A stretch of DNA of 64,000 nt from Magnetococcus sp. PR-3 (GTDB lineage Bacteria; Pseudomonadota; Magnetococcia; Magnetococcales; Magnetococcaceae). The notes below the pieces were generated by a model that was given only the letters and a program-made list of their open reading frames with translations, was not told the DNA's origin and ran no database searches. The DNA is taken from NCBI RefSeq assembly GCF_036689865.1, contig NZ_JBAHUQ010000005.1, positions 124,001 to 188,000 of the forward strand, in the 5' to 3' direction. Position numbers and translations under genes: made by a program. This document shows positions 54,075-61,886 of the stretch, piece after piece. Each line of letters starts with the position of its first letter. Within the stretch, counting starts at the first letter, position 1.

Positions 54075-54276
54075 GGTTCTGTGCCGCTTTCAGGCGCAAG
54101 CTCAGACGTTGGTTGACCATCTGCAGGGCTTCGTCATAGAGAGGTTGATCAAATTTAGGATCGGTCTGTTGTAGCCGCTCAATTTCCTGTTTGGCATGCC
54201 CCAAAAAAGCTTCCATGGGATCTGCCAGTTGAAACTGATCACCGAGCTTGGACATATCTTCATGGGTTTCGGACAT
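54061..54276 (-). CDS. 71-residue protein, first gene of the SMC-ATPase operon
   Basis: 71 residues, acidic, helical (DPMEAFLGHAKQEIERLQQTDPKFDQPLYDEALQMVNQRLSLRLKAAQ), without signal peptide. Its 3' end overlaps the ATPase start by 14 bases, a sign of tight coupling, so it may be a small regulatory subunit of that ATPase. No family recognised. GGGGGAG precedes the start at a suitable distance. Confidence 0.6.
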   Translation of the reverse strand: MSETHEDMSKLGDQFQLADPMEAFLGHAKQEIERLQQTDPKFDQPLYDEALQMVNQRLSLRLKAAQNHDHS

Positions 54277-54374
54277 GAGCAGGTGACTCCCCCAGGTAAA
54301 AAAAGTATCAAATTTTCAGACAAATATTCTGTATAGCAGGGCCATGGCTACGGTTCAATTGTTATGCTTTGATT

Positions 54375-55520
54375 TCACGAGACCTTTACCGGAGCGTAAC
54401 CGCTCTGTGGATCCTTAAAATTGGTGATCTGCCCCGAATAGACCCGAGCGGTGACACCAAGCATACGCCGTGCATAGGCAAAGAGTCTGACATCCAGCTT
54501 CATGGGTTTCTCTACATTGGGGCACTGCACCTGGGATGGCGGGACCACTTTTTGGAGTAGGGTCGTCGCTTCATCCAGTTCATTAAAACGGTTTCGGCGC
54601 ATGGACTTGCCCAGAATAACGCCACGACTGCCGTGGGCATTTGCCGGTTTAAACACCCACTGTTTGCGTTCTGCCCATAAGCTGTCACGGTCTGTAAAGC
54701 TGGTTAAAGCCCGGCAGGTTGGCAGCAGTGAGGTGAGCTGATCAATGCGCCGGCTGCTAAGGCCAAGATCCGATAACCACTGTGCATCTGACAGGCGTAC
54801 CAAACGCCGTTTATCCGCCAATAACCCATAGAGATGTGGATTAGGGGTTAAACAGATGCTCTGGTTTAGATAGGCAGCTCTTAACCCTGCCAGCTCGGCA
54901 GACTCCAGGTAGAAATCGCAATGGCGCATGTATAACAGATCAATACGGTCACCATTATGGTAAACCCCGCAACGGTCCATCTGTAGGTCGTCTGGTCCAC
55001 AGACAATGGCCTCTATGCCCCAATGTTTGAAAAAGCGGGAAAAGGCCTGCATCTCTGGATAGAGAAACTGTTCCGTGGGGTTCTCATCCATAATGGCAAT
55101 ACGGCGCAGGGCTCGCTGATCCATTCCTGTGGCCTGCTGAAAGAGTGACCACTCTTGGGTAAAGGCATCCAACAGGGCCTGTTGATGACGACGGGTTGGT
55201 GCATAAGGTGTGTCATCAAAGACTTCTGCTTGAAACTCCGGCTCATGGGCTCGGTAGGCCAACAGGCCGCCACCCGCATTGGTATTAACCTCAATGAGGC
55301 GAGGACCTTCATCGGTGAGATGAAAATCAAAACCCATCATAACGGAGTGGTGGCCTGGATCCATGCGGGCAACCTGGGGTAGCTCCGGTGTTATGGCTTC
55401 CAGGTAGGCTGGGTTGGTGCGTAGATCATGCAGTATACGCCCCAGTAGGACCATTTGACGCAGGTCATCACTGGGTAGCTCTACAGGGCAGGGCACGAAG
55501 CCTTTGGGGGTATCGGTCAT
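54375..55520 (-). CDS. ATP-grasp-like protein of unknown substrate
   Basis: 381 residues. Segments typical of circularly permuted ATP-grasp or glutathionylspermidine-synthase-like proteins: GFDFHLTDEGPRLIEVNTNAGGG (the E-x-N metal/ATP site) early, then FLYPEMQAFSRFFKHWGIEAIVCGPDDL, and near the C-terminus KQWVFKPANAHGSRGVILGKS (the lysine and glycine-rich ATP loop). It should ligate a carboxylate to an amine or thiol using ATP. The order of the motifs is circularly permuted relative to classical ATP-grasp. Downstream of the MFS transporter gene with about 40 bases between. Confidence 0.75.
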   Translation of the reverse strand: MTDTPKGFVPCPVELPSDDLRQMVLLGRILHDLRTNPAYLEAITPELPQVARMDPGHHSVMMGFDFHLTDEGPRLIEVNTNAGGGLLAYRAHEPEFQAEVFDDTPYAPTRRHQQALLDAFTQEWSLFQQATGMDQRALRRIAIMDENPTEQFLYPEMQAFSRFFKHWGIEAIVCGPDDLQMDRCGVYHNGDRIDLLYMRHCDFYLESAELAGLRAAYLNQSICLTPNPHLYGLLADKRRLVRLSDAQWLSDLGLSSRRIDQLTSLLPTCRALTSFTDRDSLWAERKQWVFKPANAHGSRGVILGKSMRRNRFNELDEATTLLQKVVPPSQVQCPNVEKPMKLDVRLFAYARRMLGVTARVYSGQITNFKDPQSGYAPVKVS

Positions 55521-55557
55521 AGGATCATCCTATCCATAATCTTAACGGTCGATCTCT

Positions 55558-56715
55558 TTATACCACATTGCCGGGATTTCTTTGATAAAGCACCACCGCT
55601 CGATAGCAGGCAACCACACCAAGTGCGGCGGCAGCGGCCATAACGGCAAAGAGCCCATCGGAACCGATCTGTTTATACAGATAGCCTGAACAGGCCATGC
55701 CCAAACCACCACCAATGCCAAAAGAGAGGGCAGAATACCAGGACTGGGTACTGGCTCGGCGTCCAGCAGGGGCTAAATCGTGTAGCCTTTTCATCGAGGC
55801 TACATGGAACGCACCAAAAGAGAAGGCGTGTAGGGTTTGTACAAGGGCGATGATGAGCCAGTGGCTGGTACTGACATAGACACTCCAGCGCAGCGAGGCT
55901 AAGACCAAAGAGATCAGCAACAGTTTGGAAACACCAATGTTTAAGAAGGGGCGTGACCATGTAAGCAGCAGCACTTCGGCCAGGACACCGATCGACCAGA
56001 AGGTGCCAATTTCACCCCTTGTATAGCCGCTTGCCTCCATATGTAAAGAGAAGAAGCCATAATAACCACTATGGGAAAACTGCATTAAAATAGCGGCCAG
56101 ATAAAACCATGTAAGCCGTGGATCGGTGATCACCATCATGGCCCGATCAGGCTTTTTCTCTTTTTCGCAATGTTTATCCTCTTTTGGCATCAGTAGGGCG
56201 AGGATAACATCCGCCACAATCAGCAGGGTAATGATGGGCAAAATCAGGGTAATGGGTTGCCAATCCAACAGCAGGCCCACCAGCTGGGCCGCGGCGATAA
56301 AACCAATGGAGCCCCAAACCCGAATACGACCATACTGCCCATTATGCTTGGTGGCTTGCTCCATGGCCGTGGCATCCACCAACGACAGGGGCGCGGCATG
56401 TACGAAGCTGTAGAGGATGGTCACCATCACCAGATACCAAAAGCTGGTACCAAAAAAATAGAGGCTAAAAATACCTAGGGTTGCAAAAGATGTGATGACA
56501 ATAATGCGCTTACGGCTGCCTTGATCGGCCCAGTGGCCCCACAGAGGGCTGCCAATAACCCGCATGCCATGGATTAAGGCAATAAGAATACCGATCTCTT
56601 CAGCACCCAGGCCGATCTCTTCCAGGTAGAGCGGCCAATAGGGCAGCATAATACCCAAGGCCGCAAAAAAGGCCCCGTAGTAGGCAGCAAGAACCCAGTA
56701 GGTGTGTCGGCTCAT
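55558..56715 (-). CDS. MFS transporter, HcaT/LacY-like
   Basis: 385 residues from the ATG at 56715. Twelve membrane helices of the MFS fold; the MFS_1-like N-terminus WVLAAYYGAFFAALGIMLPYWPLYLEEIGLGAEEIGILIAL and the loop GHWADQGSRKRII match the 3-phenylpropionate/proton symporter (HcaT) group. Substrate unknown. It precedes the ATP-grasp-like gene on the same strand and may export or import its product or substrate. Confidence 0.9.
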   Translation of the reverse strand: MSRHTYWVLAAYYGAFFAALGIMLPYWPLYLEEIGLGAEEIGILIALIHGMRVIGSPLWGHWADQGSRKRIIVITSFATLGIFSLYFFGTSFWYLVMVTILYSFVHAAPLSLVDATAMEQATKHNGQYGRIRVWGSIGFIAAAQLVGLLLDWQPITLILPIITLLIVADVILALLMPKEDKHCEKEKKPDRAMMVITDPRLTWFYLAAILMQFSHSGYYGFFSLHMEASGYTRGEIGTFWSIGVLAEVLLLTWSRPFLNIGVSKLLLISLVLASLRWSVYVSTSHWLIIALVQTLHAFSFGAFHVASMKRLHDLAPAGRRASTQSWYSALSFGIGGGLGMACSGYLYKQIGSDGLFAVMAAAAALGVVACYRAVVLYQRNPGNVV

Positions 56716-56876
56716 GTTTAAAAAACCCCAAGAAAAGATCGGTCTCAAGCATAGGGGAGCGGTTGCCTAAAAGCTACGCTTTGCGTCCGCGGAGCAGCCA
56801 CGTTAAGCTTGGGCCTCCCCATTGGGGGGTGCTCTGATATTTAAGAACCTTTTGATCTGGTCAGGAAGCGATCGCC

Positions 56877-59600
56877 ATGTCCAACCAACGTCTATTCCTT
56901 ATTGATGGCTCCGGCTACCTGTACCGTGCTTTTTTTGGGGTACGTAACCTTAGCCGCCGGGATGGTTTTCCCACCAATGCCATCTATGGGTTTATCAAGA
57001 TGTTGCGTAAGGTGATTGAGGATGAAAAACCAGACTTTGTCACCATTGCCTTTGATACCAAGGCCCCGACTTTTCGCCATAAAATGGACGATCAGTACAA
57101 GGCCAACCGTAAGCCTATGCCCGATGAGTTACGGGTGCAAATTCCCATTATCCACGATGTGATCGATGCCTTTAATATTCCACGGATTGCGCTGGAAGGC
57201 TTTGAGGCCGATGACATCATTGGCACCTTTGTAAAAAAAGGTCGGGAAGCCGGTGTGGATGTGGTGGTGGTCTCTGGGGATAAGGATTTAATGCAGTTGG
57301 TGGATGACAACGTCAAGATGTTTGATGGCGGTAAAGATAAATGGTACGGGCCAGAGGATGTGGTGGAAACCTGGGGGGTGGATGCCGCGCATATCTCAGA
57401 TCTGCTCGGCTTAGCAGGGGATAGTTCAGACAACATACCCGGTGTGGCCGGTATTGGCCCTAAAACCGCAGCCCAGCTGATTGGTGAGTATGGTGATCTG
57501 GAGGGTGTGCTGCACAATGCTGAGAAGGTCAAACAGCCCAAACGGCGGGCCTCCCTGATCGAGCAGGCTGAAACAGCCCGCCTGAGCCATCAACTGGCCA
57601 TTATTAATTGTGAAGTGCCCCTTCCCTTTGATCTGGAAAAAGCCCGTATGCAAGGGCCTGACTGGGCAAAACTGCGGGATATTTATCAGGATATGAGCTT
57701 TGCCACCCTGACCCGGGAGGCAGAAAAGCAGATGCAAGAGAGCGGGGTTGAGGAGCGCCCCCCAGCTCAAGAGGAAGTCGCCCCCCAAGAACCGCAGTAT
57801 GAGGTGATCACCACCGATGAAGCGTTTCATGCCTTTATGGAAAAGCTTAAGCAGTTGGACCGTTTTGCGGTGGATACCGAAACCACGGATCTTAACCCCC
57901 ATACCGCCGAGCTGGTGGGTATCTCCATCGCTTGGCAGCCGCTGGTCGCGACCTATATTCCTGTCGGGCATGCCATGGATGCCGCCCCCGATGGACAGCT
58001 GCCCCGTGCAGATGTGTTGGCGGCACTCAAGCCCCTACTGGAGAGCCCAAAGGTTGGTAAAACCGGGCAAAATATTAAGTATGACTACCAGATCTTTAAG
58101 CGCTATGGCATTACCATTAAGGGTATTGAGCGCGACAGCATGCTCTACAGCTATCTTCTATATGGGGCCAACCGGGCACACAATCTGGATGCTATTGCCA
58201 CCGAGGAGCTGGGGCGAACCACCATAAAGTTTGAAGATGTAGCAGGTAAGGGTAAGAAGAGACTGCGCTTTGATCAGATTCCATTAGAGAAAGCGGCCCC
58301 CTATGCGTGTGAAGATGCTGAGGTCACCTGGCAAGCGGCGGAGTCGATGGAACCTAACCTTAACCGGGAAGAGGGCATTAAGGATCTTTACGAAAAAATT
58401 GAACGTCCCCTGATTCCTGTCTTGGCGGAAATTGAGTATGCCGGTGTGGTGGTTGATCGGGATGCACTGACCGCCATGTCTGCAGATTTTACCATTCGTC
58501 GAGAGCGGCTTGTTGAAGAGATTTACGCCTTGGCGGGAGAAGAGTTCAACGTTAATTCCACCCAGCAGTTGGGCCATATTCTTTTCGAAAAAATGGGCAT
58601 TAAGGGGGGTAAGCGGACCAAAACCGGCTTTTCCACCGATGTTTCAGTGCTGACAAAACTGGCTGATCAGGGGCATGACATCCCCAATAAGGTGTTAGCT
58701 TACCGCAGCTTAACCAAGTTACAGTCAACCTATACGGATGCCCTGGTTAAATTGATCCATCCCGTCACAGGGCGTGTACACACCAGCTATAACCAAGCGG
58801 TTACTTTAACTGGGCGTCTCTCATCTTCTGATCCTAATTTGCAGAATATTCCCATTCGTACCGAAGAAGGGCGGGCCATCCGCCATGCCTTTATTGCGCC
58901 TGAGGGCTGGTCATTGCTGGCCGCGGATTACAGTCAAATTGAGCTGCGTGTTTTGGCGCATATGGGCGATGTGGCCCGCTTGAAGGAGGCTTTTCATGAT
59001 GGGTTGGATATTCACTCGGCCACGGCGTCTGAACTGTTTGAAGTCCCTGTTGATCAAGTGACCAGTGAGCACCGGCGTATGGCCAAAACCATCAATTTTG
59101 GCTTGGTTTATGGTATGAGCCCCTTTGGTTTGGCAAAGCGTTTAGGGATTAAAAATAACGAAGCTCGGGCCTATATGGATCTCTATTTTGCACGCTATGA
59201 CGGGGTGCGCCAGCAGATGGATGAGACCATTCGTTTTGCCCGTGAGCATGGCTATGTGGAGACCCTGGGGGGGCGGCGCTGCCCCATCCGGGATATCAAT
59301 GCAACCCAACGTAATTTACGCGAATTTGCCGAGCGAACGGCCATTAATGCACCTTTGCAGGGCAGTGCTTCAGATCTGATTAAACTGGCCATGATCCGGT
59401 TGAATACAGCGCTGAGTGTTGGTGGCTATAAAGCGCGTATGGTGCTTCAGGTACACGATGAATTGGTGCTTGAGGTACCGGATAAAGAGCTGGAAGCCGT
59501 GAAAGAGGAGGTGCGTCGTGCCATGGAAGGGGTCATGCAACTGGCTGTTCCTTTGGTGGTGGATATGGGGGTTGGGCAAAATTGGGGTGAAGCCCACTAA
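56877..59600 (+). CDS. polA: DNA polymerase I
   Basis: 907 residues. Order: 5'-3' exonuclease (LFLIDGSGYLYRAFFGVRNLSRRDGFPTNAIYGF; DKDLMQLVDD; GLAGDSSDNIPGVAGIGPKTA), then a 3'-5' proofreading domain with its DEDD start (FAVDTETTDLN), then the family A polymerase (RVHTSYNQAVTLTGRLSSSDPNLQNIP, SLLAADYSQIELRVLAH, RRMAKTINFGLVYGMSPFGLAKRL and QVHDELVLEVP). All catalytic regions look intact. It replaces Okazaki RNA primers and repairs gaps. Confidence 0.99.
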   Translation: MSNQRLFLIDGSGYLYRAFFGVRNLSRRDGFPTNAIYGFIKMLRKVIEDEKPDFVTIAFDTKAPTFRHKMDDQYKANRKPMPDELRVQIPIIHDVIDAFNIPRIALEGFEADDIIGTFVKKGREAGVDVVVVSGDKDLMQLVDDNVKMFDGGKDKWYGPEDVVETWGVDAAHISDLLGLAGDSSDNIPGVAGIGPKTAAQLIGEYGDLEGVLHNAEKVKQPKRRASLIEQAETARLSHQLAIINCEVPLPFDLEKARMQGPDWAKLRDIYQDMSFATLTREAEKQMQESGVEERPPAQEEVAPQEPQYEVITTDEAFHAFMEKLKQLDRFAVDTETTDLNPHTAELVGISIAWQPLVATYIPVGHAMDAAPDGQLPRADVLAALKPLLESPKVGKTGQNIKYDYQIFKRYGITIKGIERDSMLYSYLLYGANRAHNLDAIATEELGRTTIKFEDVAGKGKKRLRFDQIPLEKAAPYACEDAEVTWQAAESMEPNLNREEGIKDLYEKIERPLIPVLAEIEYAGVVVDRDALTAMSADFTIRRERLVEEIYALAGEEFNVNSTQQLGHILFEKMGIKGGKRTKTGFSTDVSVLTKLADQGHDIPNKVLAYRSLTKLQSTYTDALVKLIHPVTGRVHTSYNQAVTLTGRLSSSDPNLQNIPIRTEEGRAIRHAFIAPEGWSLLAADYSQIELRVLAHMGDVARLKEAFHDGLDIHSATASELFEVPVDQVTSEHRRMAKTINFGLVYGMSPFGLAKRLGIKNNEARAYMDLYFARYDGVRQQMDETIRFAREHGYVETLGGRRCPIRDINATQRNLREFAERTAINAPLQGSASDLIKLAMIRLNTALSVGGYKARMVLQVHDELVLEVPDKELEAVKEEVRRAMEGVMQLAVPLVVDMGVGQNWGEAH

Positions 59601-59850
59601 AGGGTGGATCATCCCATGTGCGTGAAATCAGATGATCAAGGGAACTTCTGCCCTGGATGAATGCTCACATCTTTTCCACACATGGTTCATCTGCACAGGT
59701 GTGGCGTTGCATGGGCTAGGCGTAAGGGAACGCCCAAGGGTAGAGAACGGTATCTTTGGGCGTCTAGGATCCATGGCCATGACGAGTAAACCTTATTTCA
59801 TGGTGTAAACCTGAAATGGATTTAAACCGCTTCTTGTTAAAGTGGATAGC

Positions 59851-60555
59851 ATGCCAATTTATCGATTACCTGATGATCGCTATGATTTTCCCCCAGCAGA
59901 GGGGGCGGATGAGCATGGCTTAGTCGCGGTTGGGGGAGATCTAACCCCTCAGCGGCTACTGGCAGCGTATCGTGCAGGTATTTTTCCTTGGTTCAGTGCG
60001 GGTGAACCCATTATGTGGTGGAGCCTGGACCCTCGTTTGATCTTACGGCCCAAGAATCTTCATATTCCCCGATCCTTAAAAAAAGCCATGCGTCAGGGGC
60101 GCTTTCATATCACCTTCGACCATGTTTTTGAGCATGTGATCCATCTGTGTGGTCAAACGCGTCAATCGGAAGGAACCTGGATTACACCGGAGATGGAGGC
60201 CGCCTATATCCGTTTACACCAGATGGGGTATGCCCATAGCTGTGAGTGCTGGATGATGGATGAAAACGATCAATACAAGCTTGCCGGTGGTATTTATGGG
60301 GTGGCCATTGGGGGGGCGTTTTTTGGAGAGTCGATGTTTTTTTTACGTCCAGATGCCTCCAAAGCCGCATTGGTTGCCCTGGTGGAGATGTTGGATCAGC
60401 AAGGCTTCTGTTTAATGGATTGCCAAATGACCACGGATCATATGTTACGGTTTGGCGCTACGGAGATCCCCCGTATTGATTTTCTTGAAGATCTTAGCCG
60501 TGCCATTCTTTACCCCATACCTGCCCGCAGTTGGCAGAGCTTAACCCCGGTTTAA
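59851..60555 (+). CDS. aat: Leucyl/phenylalanyl-tRNA-protein transferase
   Basis: 234 residues from the ATG at 59851 (an in-frame GTG lies three codons earlier). Conserved segments: FPPAEGADEHGLVAVGGDLTPQRLLAAYRAGIFPWF, MWWSLDPRLIL, QSEGTWITPEMEAAYIRLHQMGYAHSCECW, and GGIYGVAIGGAFFGESMFF. The enzyme adds Leu or Phe to N-terminal Lys/Arg of proteins, making them ClpS/ClpAP substrates. Monocistronic. Confidence 0.97.
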   Translation: MPIYRLPDDRYDFPPAEGADEHGLVAVGGDLTPQRLLAAYRAGIFPWFSAGEPIMWWSLDPRLILRPKNLHIPRSLKKAMRQGRFHITFDHVFEHVIHLCGQTRQSEGTWITPEMEAAYIRLHQMGYAHSCECWMMDENDQYKLAGGIYGVAIGGAFFGESMFFLRPDASKAALVALVEMLDQQGFCLMDCQMTTDHMLRFGATEIPRIDFLEDLSRAILYPIPARSWQSLTPV

Positions 60556-60575
60556 CACGGTTCAATAGGGTCGCC

Positions 60576-61472
60576 CTAGCTACCCTTCTGCGGTTTCCCC
60601 ATGCTTTGCATCAGTCGTTTTTCTAAGGCTGCGGCTGCTTGTTGCTGTTCCTGGCTGAGATCACGTTTGATCACTTCTTTTAAAAAGTTAGCTTGGGTTG
60701 TCTTTAACTGGCTGGCAATTTCCATCCAGGCCAGTGCGGCCGTCATATCTTTAGGGGTACCTTGGCCTTTTCGGTAAGCCGTCGCAACCTGCAAGGCTGC
60801 TTTGGGGTGGGCTTGAAGGGCTGCCTTTTTAAACCATTGGAAGGCTTGCTCAGGATTTTTTTGGCCAATTTTACCGGTTTGGTAGAGCACACCGAACAGA
60901 TATTGTGCTTGGGCCAGCCCCAGGTCAGCTGCTTTGCGCAGATAGGGTAGAGCTTGCTGCTGTTTTTGCGTACGTTGGAACTGAATACTGCCAAGGTGAA
61001 GATAGGCCTGGGCCATATCCTGTTGTGCCGCTTTTTTTAACCAAAAAACCGCTTTATCCAGATCAATAAGGCTACCTGTTCCATGCATATAAGCTGTGCC
61101 CAATTTGAACTGGGCCAGCACATGCCCCTGCTGTGCCGCTTTTTCCCACCAGTAAAGTGCTTGTTGTAGATCCTTGGTGACTCCCTGACCATGCTGGTGA
61201 AGCGTCGCCATGCTGTACTGTGCGGGAAGAAAACCTTGTTGGGCAGATTTTTTCATCCACGCCGCACCCCTCTGATGGTCTTGGGATATGGGGGGTTTCT
61301 GTAAAATCGTATGAGCTAATCGATACTGATCTTTGGCATCTCCAGCTTTTGCTCCAGCTTTTAACAAAGATATGTCGACCATAACCCTGGGTTCACTCGG
61401 TTCAGCATGAGCAAGGGGGGCATGCAGGGTGTTGGCCAGTAGAAAAAAGCTCAGGAGACAGAGACGAAGCAT
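60576..61472 (-). CDS. Exported Sel1-repeat protein
   Basis: 298 residues with a signal peptide (LCLLSFFLLANTLHAPLAHA). The mature part is made of about six Sel1-like repeats in the form A-x-x-W-x-x-K-A-A-x-Q-G-x-x-x-A-Q-Y/F-x-L-G (e.g. ALYWWEKAAQQGHVLAQFKLG, AVFWLKKAAQQDMAQAYLHLG). These form a helical solenoid for protein binding in the periplasm. A basic C-terminal tail ends the protein. Partner unknown. Confidence 0.9.
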   Translation of the reverse strand: MLRLCLLSFFLLANTLHAPLAHAEPSEPRVMVDISLLKAGAKAGDAKDQYRLAHTILQKPPISQDHQRGAAWMKKSAQQGFLPAQYSMATLHQHGQGVTKDLQQALYWWEKAAQQGHVLAQFKLGTAYMHGTGSLIDLDKAVFWLKKAAQQDMAQAYLHLGSIQFQRTQKQQQALPYLRKAADLGLAQAQYLFGVLYQTGKIGQKNPEQAFQWFKKAALQAHPKAALQVATAYRKGQGTPKDMTAALAWMEIASQLKTTQANFLKEVIKRDLSQEQQQAAAALEKRLMQSMGKPQKGS

Positions 61473-61886
61473 AGTGGAGATCCTGTTTAAGGGGGGTGTC
61501 CCCCTTTAAGCCTATGGGGTAAGCCCATGGTGTGATCAATATATAGCGCCCTTAGCATACGGGGCTTGTTGTGTTTTGACACCCAATATGGTGAGTGTTT
61601 GCCAGAGAAGCTGCTCGGAAACCAAGCTGGCTTCACCTCGGCATGGTTATTGATACTCCCTTATTGAATAAGGATGTCAGGCTTGTTCAGAACCCGCCCC
61701 CCCTTTTTTATCTCTTCTTATACGTGACTGGCCTGCATTTTGCGATCTTAAGCTTGCGTCCATGGGTTCGGTCTTGTACTCAGGGACAAGGAAAGATAGC
61801 AAATACCTGTAATTGTACGCTTTTGATGGCCACGTAGGGTGTCTGGCAAAGGTGTCAATCCATTGATGAACAGGCAGGAAAAGACC
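61473..61886. other. Divergent intergenic region, no gene found
   Basis: About 414 bases between the Sel1 gene and the secretin gene. A short AAGGGGG / CCCCCTT inverted repeat (61489-61506) lies upstream of the Sel1 gene. Several overlapping minus- and plus-strand ORFs here have no ribosome site or recognisable character. Confidence 0.5.
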
